59,502 nt of DNA from Candidatus Brevibacterium intestinavium (GCA_019117545.1 DWZN01000100.1:1-59502), one strand, 5' to 3'; shown: positions 42,610 to 53,711, numbered from the stretch's first letter. Program-made: numbers and translations. Notes: generated by a model from the sequence alone, not told the origin.

Positions 42610-43128
42610 GTGAACACTGCTGAACTCACCCGCGCGAAGTCCCTCATCACCTCGATTCCCGACCATCCCGAACCGGGTGTGGTCTTCCGCGACATCTCGC
42701 CGCTGCTGGCCGACGGTCCCGCGATGCGAGCCGTCACCGAGGCGCTCATCGAACCCTTCGCCGGAGGGTTCGACATCGTCGGCGGGCTCGAAGCCCGCGG
42801 GTTCCTCTTCGCCGGCACGATCGCGGCGATCACCGGGGTCGGGATCCTGCCCATCCGCAAGGCGGGCAAGCTGCCCAAGCCGGCCGCCGCCGTGTCCTAT
42901 TCCCTCGAATACGGCACCGCCACGATCGAAGGCCCGGATGTGTTGGACAGGGGCGAGCGCGTCCTGCTGGTCGACGACATCCTCGCCACCGGCGGAACCC
43001 TCACCGCGGCCCAGTCACTCGTGGCCGACCTCGGCGCCGAGGTCATCGGCTCGGCCGTGGTGCTCGAGCTGCCGGAGCTGGGCGGTCGCAGGCTCACCGG
43101 CGACGTCCACGCGGTCTTCGCCGGCTGA
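42610..43128 (+). CDS. apt: Adenine phosphoribosyltransferase
   Basis: Purine salvage: adenine plus PRPP to AMP. 172 residues. The PRPP loop is VLLVDDILATGGT, with the N-terminal PDHPEPGVVFRDISPLL and GLEARGFLFAG typical of APRT. GTG 42610 lies 6 nt after TATCGT, so the mRNA is probably leaderless. In many actinobacteria apt lies beside relA, which is not in the window. Confidence 0.96.
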   Translation: MNTAELTRAKSLITSIPDHPEPGVVFRDISPLLADGPAMRAVTEALIEPFAGGFDIVGGLEARGFLFAGTIAAITGVGILPIRKAGKLPKPAAAVSYSLEYGTATIEGPDVLDRGERVLLVDDILATGGTLTAAQSLVADLGAEVIGSAVVLELPELGGRRLTGDVHAVFAG

Positions 43129-43263
43129 GTCTGCGCGGTCAGAACAGAACCCGTTCACCCGCACGGGTCGTACTTCACTCGCAGCTCGTCGCGCACGGCG
43201 AAGGAATGCTCGGCGGCCTCGGTGACGTTGTACGCTCGTGACAGCAGACCAGACACCCCGTGA

Positions 43264-44100
<837 letters not shown>

Positions 44101-44115
44101 CGCCCGGCTTCGTCG

Positions 44116-45057
44116 TCAGCCGAGCACCCGGATCGGCTGCCCCTTCGCCCAGGCGGCGATGTTCTCGACCGCCTGGGTGAAGAAGATCCGGTAGGTGTCC
44201 TCCGTGACATAGCCCAGGTGCGGGGTGAGCACGGTGCGCGGGGTCGAGCGCAGCCGGTGGTCGACCGGCAGGGGCTCGAGGTCGTGGACGTCGAGGCCCG
44301 CACCTCGGATGCGGCCCGATTCCAGGGCCGCGATGAGAGCGTCGGTGTCGACCAGGCCCGCCCGGGACGTATTGACGAGAACGGCGTTCGGCTTCATCAT
44401 CTCGAGCTCGGCCGTCGAGATCAGACCGCGAGAGCGATCGCTGAGCTTGTAGTGGATCGTGAGCACATCGGACGTCGACAGCAGCCCCTCCTTGCTCACC
44501 GCTCGCACTCCCAGGCCTCTCGCGCGTTCAGCGTCGAGGTTCTGGCTCCACGCCACGACGTCCATCCCGAACGCCTGCCCGACGCGAGCGACCTTCGTTC
44601 CCAGCCGTCCCAGACCGACCACGCCGAGGCGGTGCCCGTCGAGGTCTCCCCCGACCGTCTGCTGCCAGCCGCCGTTCCTGACGGAGGCGTCCTCGACCGG
44701 AATGCTGCGCACCACCGACAGGATCAGCCCCCAGGTCAGCTCCGGTGTCGCCGAGGTGGTCGACTCGGTTCCGCACACCACGATCCCCTGCGCGCGTGCT
44801 GCGTCCGCATCGATGGAGGCATTCACCCGTCCCGTGGTCACAAGCAGCCGCAGATCCGGCAGCCGGGCGAGCCTGTCGGCGGTGAACGGGGTCCTCTCCC
44901 GCATCGCCACGACCACCTCGGCGCCGGTGAGCACCGCAACCAGGTCATCATCGTCCCGGATGGGTCTGGGAACGAATTCGACCTCGGCACCGAGCCCGTC
45001 CCAGTCCGCGAAGTCGGCCGCCACCTGCTGATAGTCATCGAGTACGACGATGCGCAT
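44116..45057 (-). CDS. D-isomer-specific 2-hydroxyacid dehydrogenase
   Basis: 313 residues. The Rossmann motif is GLGRLG, and the catalytic Arg, Glu and His lie in VNTSRAG, DLEPLP and TPHLGY. It resembles stand-alone phosphoglycerate-dehydrogenase-like enzymes of actinobacteria but lacks the serA regulatory and ACT domains, so I do not call it serA. The substrate is unknown. AGGAGG precedes ATG 45057. It is convergent with the aldo/keto reductase. Confidence 0.9.
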   Translation of the reverse strand: MRIVVLDDYQQVAADFADWDGLGAEVEFVPRPIRDDDDLVAVLTGAEVVVAMRERTPFTADRLARLPDLRLLVTTGRVNASIDADAARAQGIVVCGTESTTSATPELTWGLILSVVRSIPVEDASVRNGGWQQTVGGDLDGHRLGVVGLGRLGTKVARVGQAFGMDVVAWSQNLDAERARGLGVRAVSKEGLLSTSDVLTIHYKLSDRSRGLISTAELEMMKPNAVLVNTSRAGLVDTDALIAALESGRIRGAGLDVHDLEPLPVDHRLRSTPRTVLTPHLGYVTEDTYRIFFTQAVENIAAWAKGQPIRVLG

Positions 45058-45111
45058 GTTGTCCCTCCTGAGTCCGTGTGGCCCTCATCGTAGAGCCGAT
45101 AGGCTGGGCGG

Positions 45112-45684
45112 GTGAGCGCAGAGATCATCCTGAGACAACGCAGCGGCCCCATCATCACGATCGTCGTCTGGGCCTTCCTGGCCTTCCTCCTCGGTGATGC
45201 ACTCGTGCGCGGGGCGTGGGAGACCGTCGGCCGCTTCGGTCCTGCTCTGCTGCTCATCGGGTGGATCGCCTTCACCGTGCTCTGGCGACCGGCGCTCATC
45301 GTCGGGTGCGAGGCGGTCGAAGTCCGTGAGCTCGTGCGCACGACGACGGTGCCCTTCGCCCGCATCCGCGATATCAGACTGGGGTCGACGGTGGCGATCG
45401 AGGCCACCTCGGCGAACGGGGCGGTGAAGACGATCCGCCCGTGGAACGCGCCCGGCAGGCCGCGGCGGAAGACCGATTCGGGCATCACCGGCGGCACCCG
45501 TCCGGAATCCGTGGACTCCCATCCGTCCTTCCGCCTGTTCCAGAGGTGGGAGCGCGCTCAGGACGACGAACGGACCGCGCGGCGCGGAACCGGTTCCGGG
45601 CCCACCGTCGAGACCCGTTGGAATCTCGGCGTCATCGGGGTCACCGCGGTCCTCGCCGGGCTGGTCGCCGTCGGTCTGATCTGA
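45112..45684 (+). CDS. Membrane protein with a bacterial PH-like domain
   Basis: 190 residues. Two N-terminal helices (about 14-33 and 43-60) are followed by a small beta-rich segment (IVGCEAVEVRELVRTTTVPF ARIRDIRLGSTVAI) that resembles the PH domains of bPH2/bPH6 proteins, a charged linker, and a C-terminal helix. Function unknown. GTG 45112 lies 6 nt after TAGGCT, so the transcript is probably leaderless. Its promoter faces that of the 2-hydroxyacid dehydrogenase gene. Confidence 0.8.
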   Translation: MSAEIILRQRSGPIITIVVWAFLAFLLGDALVRGAWETVGRFGPALLLIGWIAFTVLWRPALIVGCEAVEVRELVRTTTVPFARIRDIRLGSTVAIEATSANGAVKTIRPWNAPGRPRRKTDSGITGGTRPESVDSHPSFRLFQRWERAQDDERTARRGTGSGPTVETRWNLGVIGVTAVLAGLVAVGLI

Positions 45685-45708
45685 ATGTTCGGCGCCGGCA
45701 GGGGCCGA

Positions 45709-45735
45709 CCCCGTGGGGAACGTGATCCCACGGGG
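45709..45735. terminator. Bidirectional terminator between PH-domain and peptide-binding genes
   Basis: Perfect 9-bp arms CCCCGTGGG / CCCACGGGG with a 9-nt loop, between two convergent genes. Confidence 0.7.
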
Positions 45736-45770
45736 CCGGCGGTCTTCGGTTCTCTCAGCCGATCAGAGAC

Positions 45771-47468
45771 TCACTTCTTGAATCCGATCGCCGTCCAGTC
45801 CGGCGTCTCGAGCTGACGCGGACCGAGGTTGAGGACATCGTCCCTGACACCCCACACATACGGTGTCGGGTAGAACGGGATGAGCGGTTTGAGCTTGAGC
45901 ACGGCGGCATCGCCTTCGTTGGCCAGCTTCTTCGCTTCGTCCGGGTCGAGGGTCTGCGTCGCGGCCTTGAACTTCTCCCCGATCTCATCGCTGGAGATCT
46001 TCGAGTGGTTCTGCTCGGAGTCGGCCGGGTAGAACAGGTTCGATCCGGACGAGATCGGGAAGGCGGTCCCCTGCCAGGTGAAAGTGGCCATATCGAAATT
46101 GCCGTTGAGGACGTGGTCGGCGAAGTAGGACGCCACCGGCACTGTCTCGAGATCGATCTTGAAGCCGACCTCGTTGAGGTCCTTCATCACCTGCTCGGCG
46201 CGCTGAGCGTTCGAGGCGGTGTCGGCGGGAACGACGATGCTGAACTTGAGCTTCTCGCCGTCCTTCTCGCGCACTCCCCCATCGCCTTCGGTCCATCCGG
46301 CGTCTTCGAGGATCTTCTTCGCGGCGTCCGGATCGAAGTCGAGCTCGCCGTTCGTATTGTCCTGATAGCCGTCCTGGCCGGGCATGAACGTGACGTTGTT
46401 GACCAGTGTCACCGGTGCCTCGACCGGGCCGATCGCGGCCTGGGCGATGGCCTCACGGTTGATCGCATGACCGATCGCGTCGCGGACCTCCTGCTCTCCC
46501 AGCGCGCCCTTCTCCGCGTTCATCGTCACATGCGTCCACTCCATGCCCTGCGACTTGTAGATCTCGCCGTCGTCACGTTTGCCGGCGGTCTCGTAGGAGT
46601 CACCGTCGGTGCCGATGTCGACGAGGTCGATCTCCTTGTTCGCATAGGCCTGAGCTTGCTGCGCCTGAGAGACCACTTTGAAGATCACCTTGTCCAGCTT
46701 CGGCTCCTGGCCCCACCACTTGTCGTTCTGGACCATGGTGATGACACCGGACTTGTTGTCGACCTTCTTCGCCTTGAACGGCCCGTTCGAGGGCAGGACC
46801 TTCTTCGTGTAGTCCTCGTTGAATGCGTCGACGTCCTCGGAGATCTCATCGGGCAGGAAGGCGCCGATGTAGTTCGGCCAGTCGATGTTCGGGGTCTTGA
46901 ACGTGACCTTGACCTCGTATTTGTCCTCGCCGGACTCGATCTTCTCGATGTCCTCATAGCCCTTCGTCGAGGCGACCTCGTACTCCTCGTTCGATCCGTT
47001 CTGGGTCTTCCAGAAGGCCTTGTAGTCGTCGACGTCGATCGGGGTGCCGTCCTCCCAGACGGCGTCCTTGTTGAGTTTGACGTCGATGACCAGAGGATCC
47101 TCGCTGGCGATCTCGACGCTCTCGGCGTAGTTCTTGTCGACTTCCCAGGTGCCGTCGTCCTTGATCCTGATCGGTCCGCCCAGTGAGGTTCCGTAGAGAT
47201 TGTTGTTGTCCACGTGCGCGCCGTCGGCGTGGTAGTAGTTGAGGCTGGCGGGGATCTCGGTCATCGGGTAGGTCAGGGAGCCGCCGTCGTCGACCTCGTC
47301 ATAGTCGGCCTCCTGGTAGTCGGTGGTGGGCAGGCCGGAGATCTCTTCGTTCGCCTTGTCGCTGTCGACCCCGCCGGAGTCCTTGTTCGCCTGCTGGCAG
47401 CCCGACAGGGCCAGTCCCAGCGCTGCGGTTGCGGCGACGACCACTGTCGCCTTCTTCCTCATTCTCAT
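45771..47468 (-). CDS. Oligopeptide/dipeptide ABC transporter substrate-binding lipoprotein
   Basis: 565 residues, solute-binding protein family 5. A signal peptide with the lipobox LALSGC places the lipid-anchored Cys near 24, so the protein sits on the outer face of the membrane. Family marks are WEDGTPIDVDDYKAFW and GPFKAKKVD and the HAINREAIA helix. It binds peptides or other compounds and delivers them to the OppB-OppC channel encoded upstream. ATG 47468 is preceded by AGAGGA. It is the last gene of the unit, 49 bp after the ATPase gene, and ends near a terminator. Confidence 0.93.
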   Translation of the reverse strand: MRMRKKATVVVAATAALGLALSGCQQANKDSGGVDSDKANEEISGLPTTDYQEADYDEVDDGGSLTYPMTEIPASLNYYHADGAHVDNNNLYGTSLGGPIRIKDDGTWEVDKNYAESVEIASEDPLVIDVKLNKDAVWEDGTPIDVDDYKAFWKTQNGSNEEYEVASTKGYEDIEKIESGEDKYEVKVTFKTPNIDWPNYIGAFLPDEISEDVDAFNEDYTKKVLPSNGPFKAKKVDNKSGVITMVQNDKWWGQEPKLDKVIFKVVSQAQQAQAYANKEIDLVDIGTDGDSYETAGKRDDGEIYKSQGMEWTHVTMNAEKGALGEQEVRDAIGHAINREAIAQAAIGPVEAPVTLVNNVTFMPGQDGYQDNTNGELDFDPDAAKKILEDAGWTEGDGGVREKDGEKLKFSIVVPADTASNAQRAEQVMKDLNEVGFKIDLETVPVASYFADHVLNGNFDMATFTWQGTAFPISSGSNLFYPADSEQNHSKISSDEIGEKFKAATQTLDPDEAKKLANEGDAAVLKLKPLIPFYPTPYVWGVRDDVLNLGPRQLETPDWTAIGFKK

Positions 47469-47517
47469 GGGTTCCTCTTTTCTAGTGTGATGTTCCTCGA
47501 AGTGGTTGTATGCGGCC

Positions 47518-49623
47518 TCAGGTCGTGGAGTCGAGCTCGGCGGCCCGTTCCGCGTAATGGCAGGCGACGAGGGAGGAATCCACCGGCCGCGGTCGGGGGT
47601 CCTCACTGACGCACCGCTGCCGTTCGCCTTCCGGCAGGATGGCGAACAGCGGACACCGGGTGCGGAAGCTGCATCCGGAGATCTCGTCCGTCGGGCTCGG
47701 CAGGTCACCCGAGAGCAGCACCCGCTGCCGGGTCCGTTCGACCTGCGGATCGGGCACCGGGATCGCCGACATCAGCGCCCGCGTGTACGGGTGGCGAGGA
47801 TGGCGATAGAGCTCGTCGGACTCACCGTGTTCGACGATCCGGCCGAGATACATCACGGCCACGAAGTCGGATATCTGGCGGACGACGGCGAGATCGTGGG
47901 CGACGAAGAGATAGGACAGGCCGAGGCTGTCGCGCAGGTCCTCGAGCAGGTTGATGACACCGGCCTGAACGGACACGTCGAGGGCGGAGACCGGCTCATC
48001 GAGGACCAGCAGCTTCGGGTTCGTCACCAGCGCCCTGGCGATGCCGATCCGTTGCCGCTGACCTCCGGAGAACTCGTGCGGATAGCGTTCGGCCATCGAG
48101 GCGTCGAGCCCGACGAGTTCGAGCATCTCGGCCACCTTGTCATTGCGTTCGGCGGTGGGGACTCGGTGCACGGTCAGGGGTTCGGCGATGACTTCGCCCA
48201 CCGGCAGGCGCGGATCGATGGCGGCCATCGGGTCCTGGAACACGACCTGGACGTCTTTGCGCATGGCCAGGCGTTCGCGCTTGTTGAGATCGGCGACGTC
48301 GACGCCGTTGATGACGATCCGCCCCTTCTGCGGGGCGACCATTTCGAGCACTTCCCCGATCGTCGTCGACTTGCCGCAGCCAGACTCGCCGACGAGCCCG
48401 AGCGTCTGTCCGGCCTTGATCTCGAGATCGATTCCGTCGACGGCCCGAACGGTGCCGATCTGCCGTTTGAACACGGCGCCCTTGAGCAGTGGGAAGTGCT
48501 TCTGCAGGCCGGTGACTTCGAGAATGTTCGCGGCACGGTCGTCTCTTACGCGGGTGGCGACCGGTTCGGGGCGCGGGTAGATGTCCTGGGCGGGCAGATC
48601 GCCGCTGGCGATCTCCCCGGCCCGGTGGCAGGCGGCCTCGACTCCCTCGACGCCGTGTTCGATGAGTTCGGGTTCGACCTCGCGGCAGACATCGACGGCG
48701 ATCGGACAGCGTGGGGCGAATGGGCATCCTGGAGCCAGATTCGACAGTGACGGCGGTTTGCCCTCGAGCGGGACGAGGCGTTGGGTTCCTGCCGTGGCGA
48801 GATTCGGAACAGAGCGCAGAAGGCCGGTGGTGTAGGGCATCTGCGGATTGCTGAAGACCTGGTCCACTCCCCCGGTCTCGACGAGGCGTCCGGCGTACAT
48901 GACGGCGATCCGGTCGGCATTGCCCGCGACCACACCGAGATCGTGGGTGATGAGGACGATGGCGGCGCCGGTGATCTCGCGCGCCTTCTGCAGCACTTCG
49001 AGGATCTGTGCCTGGATCGTCACATCCAGAGCCGTGGTCGGCTCGTCTGCGATGATGAGGTCCGGATCATTGGCGATGGCGATGGCGATCATCGCTCGCT
49101 GACGCATTCCCCCGGAGAATTCGTGCGGATAGGACTTCACTCGCCTCTCGGCCGCGGGGATGCCGACGATCCGGAGCAGTTCGATCGCCCGGTCGTTCGC
49201 GGCTTCCTTCGACAGGCCCGGGTCATGGATCAGCAGCCCTTCGGAGATCTGCTCTCCGATCGTGTAGACCGGCGTCAGCGCCGACAGCGGGTCCTGGAAG
49301 ACCATGGCGATCTCACGGCCGCGCAGCTGCGACATCTGATGGTCGTTCATGTCCAAAAGCGACCGGCCCCGGTAGCGGATCGCACCCTCGACCTTCGCAG
49401 TCGACGGGAGCAGTCCCATCACCGCCATCGACGACACCGATTTTCCGGAGCCGGATTCGCCGACGATGCCGAGGAATTCGCCGGGCCTGACCTCGTAGTC
49501 GACGCCCCGGACCGCCCGGACGTCTCCCTGCGGAGTGGAGAATGTCACGGTCAGACCAGAGACCTCGAGGATGGGAGCGTCCGCGTGGTGGGTGGCCAGG
49601 TCGCTGTCGAGGGTTTCAGTCAC
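47518..49623 (-). CDS. Oligopeptide ABC transporter ATPase, OppD-OppF fusion
   Basis: 701 residues with two complete ATPase domains. Domain 1: [24 protein letters not shown]. Domain 2: [24 protein letters not shown]. Each ends with the oligopeptide HPY-type Cys region ([14 protein letters not shown] and [10 protein letters not shown]), which can bind a 4Fe-4S cluster in relatives. It is the OppD and OppF subunits in one chain. GTG 49623 overlaps the end of the permease gene by 8 bp and has AGGAG before it. Confidence 0.93.
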   Translation of the reverse strand: MTETLDSDLATHHADAPILEVSGLTVTFSTPQGDVRAVRGVDYEVRPGEFLGIVGESGSGKSVSSMAVMGLLPSTAKVEGAIRYRGRSLLDMNDHQMSQLRGREIAMVFQDPLSALTPVYTIGEQISEGLLIHDPGLSKEAANDRAIELLRIVGIPAAERRVKSYPHEFSGGMRQRAMIAIAIANDPDLIIADEPTTALDVTIQAQILEVLQKAREITGAAIVLITHDLGVVAGNADRIAVMYAGRLVETGGVDQVFSNPQMPYTTGLLRSVPNLATAGTQRLVPLEGKPPSLSNLAPGCPFAPRCPIAVDVCREVEPELIEHGVEGVEAACHRAGEIASGDLPAQDIYPRPEPVATRVRDDRAANILEVTGLQKHFPLLKGAVFKRQIGTVRAVDGIDLEIKAGQTLGLVGESGCGKSTTIGEVLEMVAPQKGRIVINGVDVADLNKRERLAMRKDVQVVFQDPMAAIDPRLPVGEVIAEPLTVHRVPTAERNDKVAEMLELVGLDASMAERYPHEFSGGQRQRIGIARALVTNPKLLVLDEPVSALDVSVQAGVINLLEDLRDSLGLSYLFVAHDLAVVRQISDFVAVMYLGRIVEHGESDELYRHPRHPYTRALMSAIPVPDPQVERTRQRVLLSGDLPSPTDEISGCSFRTRCPLFAILPEGERQRCVSEDPRPRPVDSSLVACHYAERAAELDSTT

Positions 49624-50533
49624 GGTTGGCTCCTGAAGTGGGATCGATCGCGTCGCGGAGCGCATCGGCCATGAGGCTGATGGCGAAGAGCATGAGGACG
49701 AGGACTCCGGCGGGGAAGACGAACAGCCAGGGCCGCGTGGCGGCCGCACCCGATCCGTCCGCCAGCAGGGTGCCGATCGAGACGTCGGGTTTCTGGATGC
49801 CCAGGTTGAAGTAGCTCAGTGAGGTCTCGGCGATGATCGCCGAGACCACGCCCAGGGTCGCGTCGACGATGAGGATCGAGGCGACATTGGGGATGATGTG
49901 GCGGCTGAGGATGCGCGGGGTCGACACCCCCATGTAGCGGGCGGCCCTGACGAAGTCGCGATCCTTGATGGCCTTGGTCTGGTTGCGCACGACCTGCGCC
50001 ATGATCATCCAGCCGAAGAGGACGAGGAAGACGACGATGGCCATCCAGGACAGCTGCCGCAGCAGTGGCGCCATGAGCACGAGGATGAAGAAGCTCGGCA
50101 GGACGAGCAGAAGGTTGATGAACCACACGATGACCACTTCGACGCGTCCGCCGAAGTATCCGGCCGTCGATCCGACGATCGCGGCGAGGATGCTCGCGCA
50201 GGGGCCGGCGATGATACCGATGAGCAGTGATTTCTGCAGTCCGACGACGGTCTGGGCGTAGATGTCCTGACCGATGGTGTTCGTACCGAACCAGTGCTGG
50301 GAGCTCGGCGGCTGGTTGAGGGCGAACACGTCCTGGTCGGTGGGCGAATAGATGTTGATCGTATTTCCCAGCAGAGCGAAGAGGACGAAGACGAACAGCA
50401 GGATCCCGCCGACCCAGAATCGTGGGGTCGAGCGCAGTCGTCGCCAGACGAGCATCGCCCGAGAGGTCGGCTTCGCCCGCTTCGGCACCACCTCGGCGTC
50501 GGGTTCGGTGGAGATCGGGATATCGGTTGCCAT
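49616..50533 (-). CDS. Oligopeptide ABC transporter permease, OppC type
   Basis: 305 residues. The cytoplasmic N-terminal tail precedes TM1 (VGGILLFVFVLFALLGN), the periplasmic HWFGTNTIGQDIYAQTVVG is the classic OppC/DppC stretch, and five more helices follow, with the EAA loop RAARYMGVSTPRILSRHIIPN. It pairs with the OppB-type permease encoded one base upstream. Confidence 0.93.
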   Translation of the reverse strand: MATDIPISTEPDAEVVPKRAKPTSRAMLVWRRLRSTPRFWVGGILLFVFVLFALLGNTINIYSPTDQDVFALNQPPSSQHWFGTNTIGQDIYAQTVVGLQKSLLIGIIAGPCASILAAIVGSTAGYFGGRVEVVIVWFINLLLVLPSFFILVLMAPLLRQLSWMAIVVFLVLFGWMIMAQVVRNQTKAIKDRDFVRAARYMGVSTPRILSRHIIPNVASILIVDATLGVVSAIIAETSLSYFNLGIQKPDVSIGTLLADGSGAAATRPWLFVFPAGVLVLMLFAISLMADALRDAIDPTSGANRD

Positions 50534-50534
50534 G

Positions 50535-51518
50535 TCAGATCCTCACTCTCGGGTCGAGCGCGGCATAGAGGACTTCGGACAGAGTCGAGGCCAGGAGCGT
50601 GAGCACTGCGACGAAGAGGACGGAGCCCGCGGCGGCGTTGATGTCGGACTGCAGGATCGAGTTGATGGTGAATTGGCCCATGCCGTTCCAGGAGAAGACG
50701 ACTTCGAGCATCGCCGAACCGGCCACCAGGGTGCCGAATGCGTAGGCGAAGTACGTCGACATCGGGATCAGTGCCACGCGCACACCGTGCTTGACCAGTG
50801 CGGTCTTGCGGGTCCGACCCTTCGAACGTGCCGTGCGGATGAAGTCGGAGGCGAGCACGTCGAGCATGACCGATCGCTGATAGCGCGAGTAGGTCGCCGC
50901 GCCCATGAGCACGAGTGCCAGTGTCGGCAGCAGCATGTGCGAAATCTGATCGGTCAGCCAGGGCAGGAAGCCCGGATCGATGTTCGCCGTGTAGTCGCCG
51001 GTGAAGCGGATGAGGGTGGTTCCGAGCATCTTGTTGAACGCGGTGGCGATGATCATCAGGAGCACGCCGATGACGAAAGTCGGAGTCGCGATGATCAGGT
51101 AGGACGCATAGGTCACCGTCTGGTCGGAGGCCCTGTACTGCTTGACCGCGCCCCAGACACCGAGGATCACTCCGAGGACGGCGCCGAGGATCGAACCGAT
51201 CAGCAGCAGTTTGAGGCTGACCCCGGCCCGGACCAGGATCTCCTGGACCACCGGTGAGTTGTGGACCGTCGTGCCGAAGTCACCGTGGAGGAAGATGTTC
51301 GTCAGCCAGGTCCAAGTCCTCTCCAGCACGGGAACATCGGGATTCGTCCCGTGGCCGTTGAGGATGGCCTGGATCGACGCTTCGGACAGTGGCGGATTCT
51401 GGCCCCGATACCGGGCGGCCGGATCCATGAATGAGCTGGAGGCGATATAGGCGGTGACCGTCGCGATGAAGGCGAGGATGAAGTAGTTGATGAACCGCCG
51501 GAGTACGTACTTTCCCAT
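50535..51518 (-). CDS. Oligopeptide ABC transporter permease, OppB type
   Basis: 327 residues, six membrane helices. GKYVLRRFINYFILAF opens TM1; the long extracytoplasmic loop has the conserved GDFGTT; the EAA loop is RTARSKGRTRKTALVKHGVR. It is the first gene of oppB-oppC-oppDF-oppA. No clear Shine-Dalgarno precedes ATG 51518; an 18-bp hairpin abuts the start codon instead. The promoter is some 230 bp upstream and carries several palindromes. Confidence 0.92.
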   Translation of the reverse strand: MGKYVLRRFINYFILAFIATVTAYIASSSFMDPAARYRGQNPPLSEASIQAILNGHGTNPDVPVLERTWTWLTNIFLHGDFGTTVHNSPVVQEILVRAGVSLKLLLIGSILGAVLGVILGVWGAVKQYRASDQTVTYASYLIIATPTFVIGVLLMIIATAFNKMLGTTLIRFTGDYTANIDPGFLPWLTDQISHMLLPTLALVLMGAATYSRYQRSVMLDVLASDFIRTARSKGRTRKTALVKHGVRVALIPMSTYFAYAFGTLVAGSAMLEVVFSWNGMGQFTINSILQSDINAAAGSVLFVAVLTLLASTLSEVLYAALDPRVRI

Positions 51519-51536
51519 GGCGTCGACTACGACGCC
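51519..51536 (-). promoter_or_regulatory. Hairpin touching the oppB start codon
   Basis: GGCGTCG-tagt-CGACGCC on the minus strand ends at the base before ATG. It could hold the ribosome-binding region closed. Confidence 0.35.
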
Positions 51537-51678
51537 GTGATCGCCCGAACCTCATCCCGGTGGTGGCGATGGTGCATGGGTCCGGGGATCCGGGTGTAGA
51601 TCTCCCGACGGAGCGGGAAGGAGCGGTGCGGGAAGGAGGAGTGCAGCATCAACGATCAGGGTTCCTTATGGTTTGCAG

Positions 51679-51694
51679 TGCTCTGATCAGTGCA
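51679..51694. promoter_or_regulatory. Palindrome in the oppB leader
   Basis: TGC-t-CTGATCAG-t-GCA, a 16-bp palindrome apart from one mismatched pair, about 50 bp inside the predicted oppB transcript. The rest of the 51537-51678 stretch shows no gene or clear signal. Confidence 0.35.
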
Positions 51695-51726
51695 TATGTG
51701 TGAACGCTCAATGGTCCATCACAATC

Positions 51727-51772
51727 GACTGAACATATCAGTCACTGTATCCGCCTGTGATGTGACGCACAA
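51727..51772 (-). promoter_or_regulatory. Promoter and operators of the oligopeptide transporter operon
   Basis: On the minus strand TTGTGC (51767-51772), 17-bp spacer, TACAGT (51744-51749). GACTGA-acata-TCAGTC (51727-51743) is a perfect inverted repeat covering the predicted transcription start. TGTGATGTGACGCACA (51756-51771, plus strand) matches the CRP/GlxR-type pattern TGTGA-N6-TCACA except one base and overlaps the -35. Confidence 0.55.
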
Positions 51773-51907
51773 ACTTCCCTTGCAGTATCGCCTTCGGTCC
51801 GCGGAGAGTTCCGCGGAAATCCGCGCGACACGCCGCGGTCACGATTCGGTAACGGTCGCCTCGCCCGGCGATGGTCGAACGGGTGGGGACGGTCCGCGCA
51901 CGCAAAG

Positions 51908-51948
51908 CGCCGAGGCGGCGCGGACTCGTCGTCCGCACCGCCTCGGCG
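51908..51948 (-). terminator. Terminator of ilvD
   Basis: Outer arms CGCCGAGGCGG (51908-51918) and complement (51938-51948), inner GCGGAC/GTCCGC, 5-nt loop. On the minus strand it is followed by CTTTG. It lies 51 bp after ilvD. Between it and the opp promoter (51773-51907) I see no gene. Confidence 0.75.
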
Positions 51949-51998
51949 ATGGTCATGAGCGGGTCACTTTCCCGCCCTCGCGGCGAGAGCGCCTGCGC

Positions 51999-53711
51999 TC
52001 AGAAGCAGACAGCGCCCTTCGAGGCCGACTGCACGGTCTTCGCGTACTTGCCGAGCACGCCGGTCAGGCGGTGGTTGTCCGGGATCGTCCAGGTCTTGCG
52101 ACGCTCGGCCAGGACCTCCTCGGAGACATGGAGTTCGATCGACCTGGCCGCGATGTCGACGGTGATCGCGTCCCCGTCCTCGACGAGCGCGATCGGGCCG
52201 CCGTCGACGGCCTCGGGCGCGATATGGCCGATGCACAGACCGGTCGAGCCGCCGGAGAAGCGACCGTCGGTCAGCAGCAGCACGTCCTTGCCGATGCCCG
52301 CGCCCTTGATGGCGCCGGTGATCGCGAGCATCTCACGCATGCCGGGTCCGCCCTTCGGCCCCTCGTAGCGGATGACGACGACATCGCCCTTCTTCAGCTC
52401 GCCGTTCAGCACGGCGTCCATGGCCGGCTTCTCCTGGTCGAAGACGCGAGCGGTGCCCTCGAAGACGTCGGCGTCGAAGCCCGCGGACTTCACCACGGCG
52501 CCTTCGGGAGCCAGGGATCCCTGCAGTACGGTGAGACCGCCGGTGGCGTGGATCGGGTTGTTCAGCGCACGCAGGATCTTGCCGTCGGGGTCCGGCGGGT
52601 TGATCGACTCGAGGTTCTCGGCCACGGTCTTGCCGGTCACCGTCATGCAGTCGCCGTTGAGCAGGCCCGCGTCGAGGAGGGCCTTCATGATCACCGGCAC
52701 GCCGCCGATCTTGAACACGTCGTTCATCACGTACTGGCCGAAGGGCTTGACATCGCCCAGGTGCGGAACCTTGTCGCCGATCCGATTGAAGTCGTCGAGC
52801 TCGAGGGTGACCCCGGCCTCGTGGGCGATCGCGAGCAGGTGGAGCACGGCGTTGGTCGAACCGCCGAAGGCCATGACCACGGCGATCGCATTGTGCAGCG
52901 ACTCGCGGGTGATGATGTCCTTGGCCGTGATGCCCAGACGCAGCAAGTTGACGGCGGCCTCACCGGACTTGCGGGCGAACATCGTGCGGTTGCGGTGGAT
53001 GGCCGGCGGGGCGGCCGACCCGGGCAGCGACATGCCCATGGCCTCGGCGGCCGAGGCCATGGTGTTCGCCGTGTACATTCCGCCGCATGCTCCCTCACCG
53101 GGGCAGACGGCGCGCTCGATGGCGTCGACGTCGCCTTCGGTGATGGTCCCGGCACGGCAGGCACCGACGGCCTCGAAGGCGTCGATGAGGGTGACTTCCT
53201 TCTCCGAGCCGTCCGAGAGCTTCGCGGTCCCCGGCATGATCGATCCGTTGTAGAGGAAGACGCTGGACAGACCGAGGCGGGCCGAGGCCATGAGCATGCC
53301 GGGGATCGACTTGTCGCAGCCGGCCATGAGGACCGAGCCGTCGAGGCGCTCGGCGCTCATCACGGTCTCCACGGAGTCGGTGATGACCTCGCGGGAGACC
53401 AGCGAGTAGTGCATGCCCTCGTGTCCCATGGAGATGCCGTCGGAGACCGAGATGGTTCCGAATTCCAGCGGAAAGCCCCCGGCCTCGTGGACGCCTTCCT
53501 TGGCGGCCGCGCCGAGGCGCTGCAGCGACATATTGCAGGGGGTGATCTCGTTCCACGAGGTCGCGACCGCGATCTGCGGCTTCACCCAGTCATCGTCGCC
53601 CATGCCGACGGCGCGAAGCATGCCGCGAGCGGCGGTGGCTTCGAGGCCGTCCGTGACATCGCGGGACCGTGGTTTGATGTCTGGAGAGGTGGTGTCTGTA
53701 TCGATGCTCAT
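51999..53711 (-). CDS. ilvD: Dihydroxy-acid dehydratase
   Basis: Third common step of Val/Ile synthesis, dehydrating dihydroxy acids to 2-oxo acids with an Fe-S cluster. 570 residues. The three cluster cysteines are Cys 59 (EITPCNMSL), Cys 131 (AGCDKSIPG) and Cys 208 ([14 protein letters not shown]). [13 protein letters not shown] is the second IlvD signature. ATG 53711 lies 6 nt after TAGCAT, so the mRNA is probably leaderless. It stands alone, away from ilvBNC. Confidence 0.97.
   Translation of the reverse strand: MSIDTDTTSPDIKPRSRDVTDGLEATAARGMLRAVGMGDDDWVKPQIAVATSWNEITPCNMSLQRLGAAAKEGVHEAGGFPLEFGTISVSDGISMGHEGMHYSLVSREVITDSVETVMSAERLDGSVLMAGCDKSIPGMLMASARLGLSSVFLYNGSIMPGTAKLSDGSEKEVTLIDAFEAVGACRAGTITEGDVDAIERAVCPGEGACGGMYTANTMASAAEAMGMSLPGSAAPPAIHRNRTMFARKSGEAAVNLLRLGITAKDIITRESLHNAIAVVMAFGGSTNAVLHLLAIAHEAGVTLELDDFNRIGDKVPHLGDVKPFGQYVMNDVFKIGGVPVIMKALLDAGLLNGDCMTVTGKTVAENLESINPPDPDGKILRALNNPIHATGGLTVLQGSLAPEGAVVKSAGFDADVFEGTARVFDQEKPAMDAVLNGELKKGDVVVIRYEGPKGGPGMREMLAITGAIKGAGIGKDVLLLTDGRFSGGSTGLCIGHIAPEAVDGGPIALVEDGDAITVDIAARSIELHVSEEVLAERRKTWTIPDNHRLTGVLGKYAKTVQSASKGAVCF

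Noticed and set aside
44116..45057. A second serA
   Set aside because: The protein has the catalytic dehydrogenase core only; the regulatory and ACT domains of the actinobacterial enzyme are absent and a full serA is at 30430-32022.
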